A stretch of DNA of 64,000 nucleotides from Proteromonas lacertae (GCA_002245135.1 NGBS01000034.1:1-64000); one strand, 5' to 3'. Positions 19,045 to 28,086 are shown, numbered from the stretch's first letter. Numbers and translations are program-made. The notes: generated by a model from the sequence alone, not told the origin.

Positions 19045-19652
19045 TGATGGATCAGATACAGAAGCTGGTTTAAGATCTTATGAATGTAAGCGTCCTGACT
19101 CTTAACTTCATCGTTGAGGAGGTTGCTAGAGTGCTTTATAGCTTCCAAGATCTTCTCCATGATCTCTGATGATAGACGTACTTCCTCTGGAGTGAGCTTA
19201 TCAGCTTTTGCTTTAGTCTCTTGAAGTAGTTGATAGTAGGAACGAAGATGTTTTCGTAAGGCAGAGCATATAGCCATGTAGTCAATGATCTTGTCCTTGC
19301 TGCGGATGGACTTCAAGGTCTTGGTTAAGTTCTTGATAGTGACATCTTTGGATGACTGTGCCGAGGAAGTTGTCTTGCCTCTGAGGAGCTTCTTCTTAAG
19401 TGTAGTGCTAGCAACAGTAGGAGATGCCTTGAGTGCTAAGTACTTATTAAGCTTTCGCTTCTTGGAGTCATTGGAATTGGTGGATGACTTCATAGCCTTA
19501 CTACGCTTAGCAATTGAACGTGAATTCTTTACCTTTACGGGAGTGATGATAAGTACCTTGGACTTCTTATGAGTAGAAGTAGCCATAGGCTCACACTGTT
19601 GTAATTCAAGGCTAGAGGTAGTACGGGTAGATAATGCTTGTTGAGTATTCAT
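19041..19652 (-). CDS. Lysine/serine-rich hypothetical protein with helical C-terminus
   Basis: This is a 203-residue frame from ATG. The first ~110 residues are basic and serine-rich (S-R-S-I-A-K-R-S-K-A-M-K). Residues ~120-203 form an amphipathic helical region (A-I-C-S-A-L-R-K-H-L-R-S-Y-Y-Q-L-L, then L-T-P-E-E-V-R-L-S-S-E-I-M-E-K-I-L). A nuclear or DNA-binding role is possible from composition alone. No family is recognised. Confidence 0.5.
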   Translation of the reverse strand: MNTQQALSTRTTSSLELQQCEPMATSTHKKSKVLIITPVKVKNSRSIAKRSKAMKSSTNSNDSKKRKLNKYLALKASPTVASTTLKKKLLRGKTTSSAQSSKDVTIKNLTKTLKSIRSKDKIIDYMAICSALRKHLRSYYQLLQETKAKADKLTPEEVRLSSEIMEKILEAIKHSSNLLNDEVKSQDAYIHKILNQLLYLIHQ

Positions 19653-20023
19653 AAGGCAAAGTCTCTCTAGGAGGATCAGAAAAAGTTGAATACAGAGATG
19701 CCTGCTATGTTAAGTCTATCACAAGAACAACGCCTGGTAAAAGTTAATCAAAGAGTATTTATCGATAGGAGAAGTTACTTAAGGTATAGAGTTCATAGCA
19801 ACCCAAAGAGCTATCAGCATCATCATTAGAAGGATGGTAATCAAGATACTTCGGATCAATCTTCAACAACTACTATGCTCAATAGCTGGGTGATCTTCAA
19901 GGAACATCTGGACGTTCAATATAAGGTGAACTCCCGCCGGAAGAAGTTCTGAAGTGTTAACAATTCCGAAGTGAGTTATGAATCGACATTCCCAGCATTG
20001 ATCAATTTCCTTGCCTTTCAATC
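19653..20023. other. Divergent intergenic region of the 5 kb unit
   Basis: This 370 bp lies between the start of the minus-strand gene at 19652 and the plus-strand HAD-like region at 20024, so it should contain two divergent promoters. No consensus motif is assigned. Short repeats of TCAATCTT and AGAAGTT are seen, nothing more. Confidence 0.35.
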
Positions 20024-20946
20024 ATGGTCATCTCAACTACTACTAGATCGATTGCTCCTTACCGTCCTCCTTTACTTATCGGTGAATCTACTCCCGAGAA
20101 TGATCAACCTCAAATAGCCTCCATCAAAGCAATGCCTTATGAACACACTCACATGGAGTATAGCAACAGCCCGCAATTCGTAAATGCCTTACCAGGACTC
20201 ACCAGTCAAGAGAATCGATCTTCCTATAAAACAGCCTTCAATCAACTCTTAGGCATTGCTCATCCTTACTACTACAGCCAGGGGATCTCCATCGCTATCC
20301 TCAAGACAATCATCATCCTTGACTTTGATGATACCTTATTCCCAACCTCCTATATGATGAAGAACTATGGGGAAGACTTCGATCAGAGATGTTCCCTTAA
20401 CAACCTCGGGTTGAAGATCATATCATCATGCAGCAACTGGACTATACCATCGGTCAGCTCCTTATGCATTGTATGAGCCTATCTTCAAATCTACCGATAA
20501 TGATCCTTACCAATGCTACTCGAGATCATGTCTATAACATCACTGAGAGATTTTACCCAGCCTATGTATATCAACTACAGCTCAATGAATATAGCTTCTT
20601 CGTCCTCTCGGCAAAGGAACGATATGGACAATTGAGTTACAATAACAAGATGTGGAAGGTGGAAGCACTGCAATGGATCATGAACTACTACTTCGATGGC
20701 CTGAGAACAAACTCCTGGGAAGATGACTTTGCCGTCAATGTTCTATCAGTCTATGACCAGGTGGATGATAAAGATCCCTTGGATGCACTTCATCTATCAG
20801 TTCCAATCCTTAAGAAGGCGATTCAATTAGAAGTTGGCCAGGCTGCTGATGGTGAGAAGCTCATTGGTACCATAGAGAATTTGAACCTCAACCTTACTTC
20901 CTTCTGTAGAGATCTCCGATTCTTCCACGTCCACTTAAAGAAGTAA
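20024..20946 (+). CDS. HAD-superfamily phosphatase-like coding region
   Basis: The region encodes the motifs of a haloacid-dehalogenase-type hydrolase in order. Motif I is IIILDFDDTLFPTSYM, with the nucleophile and acid/base aspartates in D-F-D-D-T. Motif II is PIMILTNATRDHV. Motif III is the lysine in K-E-R or further on W-K-V-E-A-L-Q-W-I. A V-Y-D-Q-V-D-D-K-D stretch is a possible motif IV. The D-x-D-x-T-L-F-P-T start resembles protist and viral HAD proteins of unknown substrate. The pieces are not in one uninterrupted frame: motif I lies in 20024-20476 and the rest in 20428-20946, so the gene may be defective. Total length is about 300 residues. Confidence 0.6.
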
Positions 20947-21130
20947 TTAATTAGTCTTTGTTTATTGTTTGTTGTCTAGGGGGATTGCTTAAATAACACT
21001 AAGCGTCCCCGTAAGTGATCTCCTCAAGACAACAAGGCAATGAACAATTGAAAAGACACTTCAAAGAAACCTTCAAGGACAACACTGAGATAGAATAGAA
21101 CAAGAGATTATCAGGTTTAAGTACTGCTAG
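20947..21130. other. Convergent spacer in the 5 kb unit
   Basis: This lies between the ends of the HAD-like region and the minus-strand gene at 21131. TTGTTGTCTAGGGGGATTGCTT and a distant AAGACAACAAGGCAATG could pair weakly, which would suit a transcription end, but this is speculation. Confidence 0.25.
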
Positions 21131-22078
21131 TTAGTCCTCACCAGAGGATTCAACATCCGTAGATTCAGTAAGGTCAAGATCATCCATCTTAGGACTAATG
21201 ATACAGAACTGATCGAACTGGTTCTTCATTACTGAGAAGATATTCAATAAGTACTTAACCTTTAAGGTTGGCTGGAGGAAGTCCATGTACTGCTTCATCT
21301 TCTTACTAGCAGTAAGCTGTTCGATGTCATAGCCAAGAAGATACTTCAAGGTTCTGAATGCACAGGTGCAGTTGTAAAGCTCCATGAGATGGCCTAGGGG
21401 GATGTATCTATAGTCTTCTTCCTTGCGATTGTTGTATCTGATAAGCTTACAGCCTTTCTTCATCCTGGTCATGATATGTCTTGGACCTTTAAGTAAAGTC
21501 GTAGGAAGCAGATTGAGCTTCATAAGGTGGCGATGGAACTTGGCAGAAAGGTTCTTAAAGTATACACAGTCATCATCAGGAGTAGGATCGGTATACCTGC
21601 TCATCACTCCGAGATTCCTTATCTGTTGCTTCATGGAGATAAGGTACATCTTGATGAACTCATCGGGAAGATCCTGGTTGTCTTCCTTCTGGTTAAAGAT
21701 CACGTACTTAGCGTCTTCATTCAAGGTGATCTCCTCCGACACGTAATTGTAAAGGGCATCCAGGAACTCATTCAAACAACATCGTTTATAATCAAGATAA
21801 GTAATCACGGACACTAGCTTTATCGGTGTATTGTCAGCTTTGAAGTCTCTTACCAGGTCCATGATCTCTGCATTGAAAGGAACATCATCATCGTCTTCAT
21901 CCTTGGAGTTAGTGATTGTAAGTAAAGATTTAGGAGGTTTAGGAGGGAGAGGAGGAGGAACATCATCATCATCGGCAGCAGCAATCATCTCAGCCTTCAA
22001 CTTCTTATAGCTCCGGCTTAAGCTTAATTCTGAACACCTTAGTGTCTTCCTCATCGCTAGAAGATTCCTCTGAGGCAT
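21131..22078 (-). CDS. Hypothetical 315-residue protein
   Basis: A 315-residue frame from ATG with a proline-rich, acidic N-terminal third (DDDDVPPPLPPKPPK at about 37-51) and a structured remainder. Features seen are an E-I-M-D-L-V-R-D-F segment, K-R-C-C-L-N-E-F-L-D-A-L-Y-N-Y, and a C-terminal acidic tail (D-V-E-S-S-G-E-D). It is the longest gene of the 5 kb unit and reads outward-in from the right inverted end. I do not recognise a family. Replication or recombination protein is one possibility from position only. Confidence 0.5.
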   Translation of the reverse strand: MPQRNLLAMRKTLRCSELSLSRSYKKLKAEMIAAADDDDVPPPLPPKPPKSLLTITNSKDEDDDDVPFNAEIMDLVRDFKADNTPIKLVSVITYLDYKRCCLNEFLDALYNYVSEEITLNEDAKYVIFNQKEDNQDLPDEFIKMYLISMKQQIRNLGVMSRYTDPTPDDDCVYFKNLSAKFHRHLMKLNLLPTTLLKGPRHIMTRMKKGCKLIRYNNRKEEDYRYIPLGHLMELYNCTCAFRTLKYLLGYDIEQLTASKKMKQYMDFLQPTLKVKYLLNIFSVMKNQFDQFCIISPKMDDLDLTESTDVESSGED

Positions 22079-22149
22079 TGATAGGTCTGGTTCTCTTCAT
22101 AGTATTCACAGATCAGAAAAGACTCAATGGAGATCTTAACAATTGTAAA

Positions 22150-22298
22150 GTCCAGGAGTTAACAATTGGTAACAAGTTAACAATTGTAAACTCCCGGTTC
22201 CACGATTGGTTTCCACGGTTCAATTAAAAGCCCTTACAAGGTCACCAGCGTAGCAAGGAGAGTCAAGAGTGTGATTAGAATCATCACTTCGTGGTAAC
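22150..22298. repeat. Right terminal inverted repeat of the 5 kb unit
   Basis: Reverse-complement partner of 17306-17450. The outermost CCATCACTTCGTGGTAA is present twice in tandem (to about 22315), unlike the left end. Confidence 0.8.
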
Positions 22299-22339
22299 CA
22301 TCACTTCGTGGTAACAATGTTATTTCTATTAAAAGAATA

Positions 22340-22497
22340 AAATACATTCCGAAGAAGTCATGTGGACTTGGAAACAAACTATTAGGATTAATTAGCTCTC
22401 TTGCATATGGTATATCTTATTATTATTCATTAATAAATACATCAATCGATTTCTCTATTTATGCTGGGCTCATATATGCCCTTAGTTTGACTTTCTG
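22340..22497 (+). pseudogene. Fucosyltransferase fragment (GT37-type N-terminal region)
   Basis: This 52-codon fragment reads KYIPKKSCGLGNKLLGLISS and then L-A-Y-G-I-S-Y-Y-Y-S-L. The G-L-G-N-K-L-L-G-L-x-S-x-L-A-Y-A/G block is the donor-side signature of xyloglucan-type fucosyltransferases. It begins about 25-40 bases outside the right end of the 5 kb unit, ends in a stop, and no partner is seen on the other side of that unit. It is more conserved at this motif than the gene at 9255-10256. Confidence 0.55.
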
Positions 22498-22547
22498 ATC
22501 ATAATCGAAATCTAATTTTCTTAAAAAAATTCAAAAAACAATGATAG

Positions 22548-22599
22548 ATAGGATGGTCACTATATGGTGTGATATGACAACATATAGTGACCATCCTAT
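22548..22599. repeat. Perfect 19 bp hairpin
   Basis: The arms ATAGGATGGTCACTATATG (22548-22566) and its exact reverse complement (22581-22599) enclose a 14-base loop. It lies between the fucosyltransferase fragment and the first genes of Polinton A. It could be a transcription terminator-like hairpin, a binding site or the footprint of an excised element. Confidence 0.85.
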
Positions 22600-22818
22600 G
22601 TAATAAAAAACAAAACAAAAAAATGGAGTTCAAGTCAAATCTCGAAATGCATCTATTTTTCTATTATTGAAATTTCTTATAAGACTTGTTATAATGCTAA
22701 TTAATTATGTAAATTATGAAAACAACACTCCCACAGAAACACAATCAATCATTTGAACCAATTAGGACCAGAGATTAATAATCATTTTGGTACTCTGGCT
22801 GCTCCTCATCATCATCTA

Positions 22819-23624
22819 CTATATATTGTGAGAAGTTATCATCATCATCATCATCATCTTCCTCTGTAGCACTATCTTCTTGTTTTTGGTTTTTGGTTGA
22901 AATGTTTTTTGATATAATTTCTTTCTTTTGAATCTTGGAGTTTTAGATGTACTGCACTTTCTTTTTGTGGATACCACCTTTAACAACTTGTTGTTGTCAT
23001 CATCATCATTATAATCATCATCATCATCCAGATTATCAAACAACGATGCTATAGAGACTTTACTACTTACCATACTTTCAGCAGTACTTCTGTAAACTAT
23101 ATCTCCTTTCGAATTCTTGTTTTCTTCTTTTTCGCATTTTGCTAAATCGTTGTCACCGAAATGTATGATATACATACAAGTCAGTTCCACCATGTCCTCC
23201 ATTGCATGGTCAAGCATACGATCATACTATTGATTCAAAATTGAAATATATATTAATTGGATATACGATGCTTTTGTCCAGATCCTTTTTATACATGATA
23301 TTACATAGCAGGACAGACATCAACACTCTGGACATTTTTAATCTTTCATGTCGATCATCAATCTTTTCAATTTCTGTGAATCTTTTGTACCATGTAGTGA
23401 AACGCCTTATACTGAAGTTACCATTCCAGCTATAGACATAATAATAATATATTATACCTATATCGTTGCAAATCTTTCTCATGTTCTACAATCATCTTAA
23501 AATTCTCACATAAAATTTTATAGACGCTCGGATTTGGATCATTAATGAAACTATTTTTATATAGTATCTTCCAGTTGCTCATAATAAGTGAATTGAAAGG
23601 GAAATAACGTTGAACAATGAACAA
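22819..23624 (-). pseudogene. Polinton A left-end gene region, unknown
   Basis: A minus-strand coding region in several frames, with an acidic run (N-L-D-D-D-D-D-Y-N-D-D-D-D) and basic tracts (KTPRFKRKKLYQK). It diverges from the integrase gene. The composition suits a nuclear DNA-binding or virion protein. No family is recognised, and it does not look whole. Confidence 0.35.
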
Positions 23625-23728
23625 ATGTTATATGTATATATTTTTTAAAATGTTGTTATAAAGACATATAACTCTATTAATTTAGATAATAATCATAATG
23701 AAATGAATTTCATTATTACTTTTGTTTT

Positions 23729-24910
23729 TTGTTTTTGGACCATATGTTTAGCACTAATAGTTACGATCCACATTTATACAGCTCATATAGCAACCAAAAC
23801 CCATATCCTGTCAAACCGTTACCTACAAATGGTAACTTATCACTTGCAACATATATTAACCATGGAGCACCGAATATTACACATCCAACAAGAGAGGCTT
23901 CGTATGAAGACCAAATGTCAAACCAAATTGCCCAATATCGATCACGCTTAGATGAACTATATAAAAAATATTATTACCTTAATGAAAATGAATTTGTCAA
24001 AATGACACAACATTTGTCTAGTATGAATGATATAGCTCCACCACCAGATGTAGTACGTGAATACTTAAGGAGACAACCTGGAAAACAAATTGTTGATTTC
24101 AAATATAAAAAAAATAATCCATTCGCAACTATCAAGAAGCCTGGGTACTTCCAAATGGATATTGTGTTTTTCTTACCTGATATGGAACATTTGTATTTTA
24201 TCGAAATGAATTCAAGAAAAGTATGGGCAATATTTATGCCTAATAAATATGGTGATATTACATTGGATGCATTTCAGAAGTGGTATTATGAAACAGATGC
24301 CTATGGAAACAAAACACATAAAAATGTGGTAAGTATCCTATCAGAAGCTGATGCTAGTTTTTCAAATATCAAAAAGTTATGTGATGCTGAAGGAATATCA
24401 TATTTTCAAAAAGATGGTTCAGAGCATAAAATAGAGTCATTATTGGATAGATCAGTGAGTGTGATAAAAAGATTGTTGTACAAACACTTGGTGGATCTGG
24501 GATATGATGCACCTACATATATGGCAGATATTGATCACAATGATAAGCATATTATACCAGATATGAATTATAAATTAAAACTCGATAGTATAATACAGGA
24601 AGTGATAGATGATTATAATAACAAGCCATTACCAGGAATTAAAGGATATACACCAAATGAAGTATTCCATAGTCCAGAATTACAAAAACAAATATTACAA
24701 AAATCAATTAACTACAACTTAAAGAATTATGAAAAATTAGATCATACTGGTCAAAATATCGAAGTAGGTGATTTGGTGAGATTCAAAGAGAGAAGACGTA
24801 AAATGGATAAGAACATATACTGGTCAGACAATGTATATAAGATAATCAAGAAAAATCGATATTCATACAATTTAGGTGATATCAATGGGAATGACATTCA
24901 AGGTTTTTAA
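23729..24910 (+). CDS. Polinton integrase (rve/DDE type)
   Basis: A 393-residue frame with the retroviral-type integrase fold typical of Polintons. GYFQMDIVFFLPDM gives the first acidic residue. L-S-E-A-D-A-S-F-S-N-I-K-K-L gives the second in the expected S-D/E-x-G/A-x-E/S-F context. The helix H-K-I-E-S-L-L-D-R-S-V gives the glutamate. The C-terminal VGDLVRFKERR with W-S-D-N-V-Y-K-I-I is an SH3/chromo-like DNA-binding end. Integrases of this family insert the linear element and make short target duplications. The gene lies near the left edge and reads inward, as is usual in Mavericks; related sequence continues slightly beyond the frame. Confidence 0.82.
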   Translation: MFLDHMFSTNSYDPHLYSSYSNQNPYPVKPLPTNGNLSLATYINHGAPNITHPTREASYEDQMSNQIAQYRSRLDELYKKYYYLNENEFVKMTQHLSSMNDIAPPPDVVREYLRRQPGKQIVDFKYKKNNPFATIKKPGYFQMDIVFFLPDMEHLYFIEMNSRKVWAIFMPNKYGDITLDAFQKWYYETDAYGNKTHKNVVSILSEADASFSNIKKLCDAEGISYFQKDGSEHKIESLLDRSVSVIKRLLYKHLVDLGYDAPTYMADIDHNDKHIIPDMNYKLKLDSIIQEVIDDYNNKPLPGIKGYTPNEVFHSPELQKQILQKSINYNLKNYEKLDHTGQNIEVGDLVRFKERRRKMDKNIYWSDNVYKIIKKNRYSYNLGDINGNDIQGF

Positions 24911-25030
24911 TTAATTCGATTCAAACACTATGAGTTGCAGTTAGTGAGAAAAGATGATGCACCAACCACATGGTTTAGAAAAATACTGGAGAGACCCAAG
25001 AGAAAGAAGGGAGACAAATCAATATTGTAA

Positions 25031-25435
25031 CGAATAAATTTTTATTATGCTATATATTGTATATGTTGTTTTATTATTATTGGGCATTGGATAGACTAGC
25101 TACGATGAGGGCTGCGTTTCTAATTTATAATTATTTATTTATTTATTAAATTAATTTCACAAGGAATTTATGGAAGTTTAATAATTTTTACTTGGATGTG
25201 TTGTTTAATATTGCACCATTGAAATTCGGCTTGAATCATCCTGGCACGGTATATCTAAATGCCCTTTTTTTATTTAATTGGGATCTGATAGACTGTGCAA
25301 GGAAAAAAGAGTCATGCAGCTGGCATTAGTGGTTCGATTCCTAGCACAGACTATTAGTAATCCCATTTTTTTAATTTCTTTTTTTTTAATATTTTATTAT
25401 ACATATACATATAGTATATTCTATTTTTTATATAT
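25031..25435. other. Gene-free stretch of Polinton A with structured segment
   Basis: No protein gene is seen between the integrase and the next small gene. The notable item is the long hairpin at 25279-25366, described separately. The rest is AT-rich. Confidence 0.4.
25279..25366 (+). ncRNA. Long imperfect hairpin with tRNA-like B-box
   Basis: GGGATCTGATAGACTGTGC at the start pairs with GCACAGACTATTAGTAATCCC at the end. The stem continues inward through A-GGAA against TTCC-T, leaving a loop of about 30 bases that contains GGTTCGATTCC. That word is a perfect pol III B-box, and TGGCATTAGTGG just before it resembles an A-box. The distances are too short for an ordinary tRNA cloverleaf, so this is either a degenerate tRNA-derived sequence or an unrelated structured RNA. 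The RNA class is a guess. Confidence 0.3.
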
Positions 25436-25843
25436 ATGCTTACACTACCACCACAGATTGAATATAAATTACCAGAACTTGAATCCAAGGTAACAAAGAA
25501 ATATCATTTAAGTGGTCCAAACATATACTTGGATTTGTATAGCCTACAATTCCTTATATTTTTTTATCATCGAAAACCTATATATCAATGGTATTTTGAG
25601 TTAACACACAAAATGATTAACATGATCATGAGTCAACTTTTGATATTAGTGTTTGTAGGTCCTTGTGACTTAGGAAATAGAGATTATCCGAAAGTTACAT
25701 ACACACCAACAATGAAAAAAGTAATCATTAGAATGCCACAAAGATGTTTTAATGGTAAGATGCCAATATTTTTCAAATGTAGTCATATGGATACAGAGAT
25801 GATAGAATATATTGAAACTCAAACAATATTTCACCACACATAA
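25436..25843 (+). CDS. Polinton A orphan protein, 135 residues
   Basis: ATG 25436 opens a frame with several aromatic-rich strands (Y-L-D-L-Y-S-L-Q-F-L-I-F-F-Y) and a middle hydrophobic segment (MIMSQLLILVFVG). It converges with the protease gene at a TA-repeat (about 25878-25900). The strand-rich pattern could be a small jelly-roll or fibre-like virion protein, but this is not established. Confidence 0.45.
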   Translation: MLTLPPQIEYKLPELESKVTKKYHLSGPNIYLDLYSLQFLIFFYHRKPIYQWYFELTHKMINMIMSQLLILVFVGPCDLGNRDYPKVTYTPTMKKVIIRMPQRCFNGKMPIFFKCSHMDTEMIEYIETQTIFHHT

Positions 25844-25896
25844 AAAAACAGAAGAAAAAATAATTAAATAATAATTATATATATATATATATTATA

Positions 25897-26580
25897 TTAT
25901 ATTAAACCAAATTGTTTTTTCATTAACCTAATTTTTGCTTCACCCACTATTGTATTATAGTCAGTAGCCTTTTTGAAACTACACTGATCTCTTAAAATAT
26001 TTTTCAAAAAATTAATAGCAAAAAAACCACAGTTGGCAGTATTTGAATTTTGATTCTGTGCTCCATTGATTTTAAGTTCATACTTTTCATTATGATACTT
26101 CTTTAATTTTTTCAAATTTTTTTTAAATTCTTCCAAGTGTTGAGGATCTTCACCAAATGAATCATAGTACAGGAATTGCTTTTTGATATTGTCAACTACT
26201 AAAGCCACCCAATGACCTATAGAATCAGGGCTAGCTTGTGTGGTGAGTGTATTGATTATGATTCCCCATTGATTCTTCTTTTTGGGTATAGGAAGTACAA
26301 GCTCGTCCCAGCAGAACACTCCCATGAACTTTCCATGGAAATTATTGAACTCATTTTTCACAATTAACTCTATATCAAAGTTCGATAAGGCATCTGAAGT
26401 GATACTGTTATACAAAACTTTCCTACGTGAAATTAATTTCTTTACTTTTTTATTATTTCCATTACCTATTCCAAAGTAACTCATAGCTTCACTGAGTTGT
26501 TTTCCTTTATCATCTTTAGCATCAGTTGACGGCTGTACTTTAATATCTGTTTCTGCTTTAGGAGTAATCAATTTATTCAA
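25897..26580 (-). CDS. Polinton adenain-like cysteine protease (PRO)
   Basis: A 227-residue protein with the catalytic pattern of adenovirus proteinase (peptidase family C5 and Ulp1 kin). SIGHWVALVVDN carries the histidine, L-Y-Y-D-S-F-G-E-D-P the acidic residue, and a Q-N-S-N-T-A-N-C-G-F-F-A-I-N-F-L segment the oxyanion glutamine and nucleophile cysteine. In Polintons and adenoviruses this enzyme matures capsid proteins. An upstream ~50-residue tail is charged and variable. It heads a minus-strand set with the small virion-type genes that follow on the right. Related pieces occur in Polinton B and at 51470-51665. Confidence 0.85.
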   Translation of the reverse strand: MNKLITPKAETDIKVQPSTDAKDDKGKQLSEAMSYFGIGNGNNKKVKKLISRRKVLYNSITSDALSNFDIELIVKNEFNNFHGKFMGVFCWDELVLPIPKKKNQWGIIINTLTTQASPDSIGHWVALVVDNIKKQFLYYDSFGEDPQHLEEFKKNLKKLKKYHNEKYELKINGAQNQNSNTANCGFFAINFLKNILRDQCSFKKATDYNTIVGEAKIRLMKKQFGLI

Positions 26581-26614
26581 CTTCTACTATTATATATATA
26601 AATTAACATGAATT

Positions 26615-26845
26615 TTATACCATTTGCTGCATTTGTGACATCTTGATTTGGTTAATTGGATTACTCATATACTCACCCATCTGCATCCTAGTCTTTGCAC
26701 TTGCTTGAGCCATTTTATTATATAAACTCTGATAATATTTGTCATGTCCTTTATATCCTTCACCTCTCCGTATCTTCTTCCTTTTGCCTTTACCTCTCAT
26801 CCGAGCAAACACAGCAAGTAGTATTTTCTTATTTAGTTTTTTCAT
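26615..26845 (-). CDS. Small basic Polinton protein
   Basis: A 76-residue frame with an Arg/Lys-rich centre (RMRGKGKRKKIRRGEGYKG) and a methionine/glutamine-rich end (K-M-S-Q-M-Q-Q-M-V). Size and charge suit a core, DNA-condensing protein such as adenovirus pX/mu, but similarity is only compositional. It lies 34 bases from the protease gene on the same strand. Confidence 0.5.
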   Translation of the reverse strand: MKKLNKKILLAVFARMRGKGKRKKIRRGEGYKGHDKYYQSLYNKMAQASAKTRMQMGEYMSNPINQIKMSQMQQMV

Positions 26846-26915
26846 AATAACTTAATAGAAAATAAAAAAAACAATTTAATTATAATAATAATGTGTAATA
26901 TAAGTATTATTAATA

Positions 26916-27530
26916 TTATTGAACATAAACAGGCTCGATAGGCTCGCCTTGTATTTCTCTACCTGCAATATCATTACCGAATGGTTTATCTTCTTCTGGT
27001 TCTGGTTCTTTTACTTTCTCTATTTTCTCTTTCTTTGGATTTGAACTCTTTTCTAATTTCTTCATATATTTGCCTAATTGATCTCTGGTTTCTTTCAAAG
27101 CTATTTGTAATTCAGCTTTTGTCATACGACTAGGAGGAGGTAATGATGAGTCCCTATCCTTTTTACTATTTTTTCTACCACCACCACGTTTGGACTTTGG
27201 CTCGTCTAAAGCATTTGATTTTTGTTTCTTGCTAGATCTTCTTTTGGATCTCTCATGTGATCTTGATCTTGATCTGGATTTATGGGAGTATTTTTTACCT
27301 TTTTTTGAATTTTTGTGAGATGATGATCCATCATTCTGTAATATGTTGTATATATCCTTTGGAGAGAATTGTGATAGTAATTCATTGATCATAGCATCGC
27401 TTGGTTCAGCTTCTGCGATTTTTGGTTTGGACATCTTGGAATCATTTTCATTTATTGACTCTACTTCACTATCAGACTCATCAGTAGAACTATCATCACT
27501 CACGTATTCAGTTGATTCAGTATCACTCAT
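26916..27530 (-). CDS. Polinton SR/Lys-rich protein
   Basis: The likely start is ATG at 27530 (MSDTESTEYVSDDSST), about 204 residues; the frame runs further upstream through a hydrophobic stretch that looks like read-through of non-coding AT-rich DNA. It has an acidic N-terminus, a middle with S-R-S-R-S-R-S-H-E-R-S-K-R-R-S and G-G-G-R-K-N-S-K-K arrays, a heptad-like A-E-L-Q-I-A-L-K-E-T-R-D-Q-L segment, and a P-E-P-E-E-D-K-P tail. It is probably a disordered nucleic-acid-binding virion or scaffold protein. Confidence 0.55.
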   Translation of the reverse strand: MSDTESTEYVSDDSSTDESDSEVESINENDSKMSKPKIAEAEPSDAMINELLSQFSPKDIYNILQNDGSSSHKNSKKGKKYSHKSRSRSRSHERSKRRSSKKQKSNALDEPKSKRGGGRKNSKKDRDSSLPPPSRMTKAELQIALKETRDQLGKYMKKLEKSSNPKKEKIEKVKEPEPEEDKPFGNDIAGREIQGEPIEPVYVQ

Positions 27531-27625
27531 TTTTTTTATTTCTATGTTATGAAAAATAAAATTAACAAAAAGAACAATGAAAATAATAATAATATAAGTA
27601 TTATTAGCATTATTAAAAGTCAAGC

Positions 27626-27919
27626 TTACATTCGAGCCACCTTTGATTTTAAATATGCGTTCAATAATGCTTGTTGATTACTCCCACCTCCATTGAATGG
27701 TAATCTACCTCTTCCTGACCTACGTCTTCTACGACCAAATCCCATTGTTGATAATCCATCTGCGATATCGTTCTTTCCAAATTCCCTAGCTATTTTGGAT
27801 GCTATTTTATGATCCTTTGCCCAGTTAAATGCTTTGGAACCCCAATTTTTTAACTTACCCCAGAAAGAACCACCCCTTCTTCCATAAACGCATCTACGTC
27901 TTCTACCACCTTTTGGCAT
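27626..27919 (-). CDS. Polinton minor virion protein, pVI/pX-like
   Basis: A 97-residue protein beginning MPKGGRRRRCVYGRRGGSFW followed by an amphipathic segment W-G-K-L-K-N-W-G-S-K-A-F-N-W-A-K. A second basic cluster (FGRRRRRSGRGRL) follows. Amphipathic helix next to a G-G site and basic tails are what adenovirus membrane-lytic pVI and core proteins look like, and Polintons carry similar minor capsid genes beside the capsid module. The G-G sites could be cut by the neighbouring protease. The assignment is structural inference. Confidence 0.5.
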   Translation of the reverse strand: MPKGGRRRRCVYGRRGGSFWGKLKNWGSKAFNWAKDHKIASKIAREFGKNDIADGLSTMGFGRRRRRSGRGRLPFNGGGSNQQALLNAYLKSKVARM

Positions 27920-28086
27920 TATGTTATTTCGAATGAAAATAAAGAAATACGATTAAAATACCCTAACCCAGTGCAGAATTTAACTCCTGTGCAATATGCT
28001 AGATAAAATATGACATTAATAGGTTAATAATTAACATAATATCAATATTTGAAATATATTCGTTTCATTTTATTATTTTTTGTATA

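Larger units (their letters stand above)
17306..22298. mobile_element. 5 kb unit with inverted ends and distinct base composition
   Basis: The first ~145 bases (17306-17450, GAGGTGATGATTCTAAT onwards) recur as the reverse complement at about 22150-22298. Both include the phrase CCTTGCTACGCTGGTGACC and a cluster of CAATTG/GTTAAC words. The unit is plainly less AT-rich than the sequence on either side and uses C/G-ending codons more. At the right end CCATCACTTCGTGGTAA is duplicated in tandem. TGTTATT occurs just outside both ends (17294-17300 and about 22318-22324) and could be a target-site duplication. It encodes two zinc-ribbon mini-proteins, a HAD-like region and four unrecognised proteins. 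No transposase is recognised, so the type of element is open. Confidence 0.7.

Noticed and set aside
23202-23435. Plus-strand frame of 77 codons opposite the left-end Polinton genes
   Set aside because: It is antisense to better coding on the minus strand and has no motif.
25279-25366. Ordinary tRNA gene
   Set aside because: The spacing between acceptor-like stem and T-arm is too short and the T-stem pairs poorly, so it was kept only as a structured segment.
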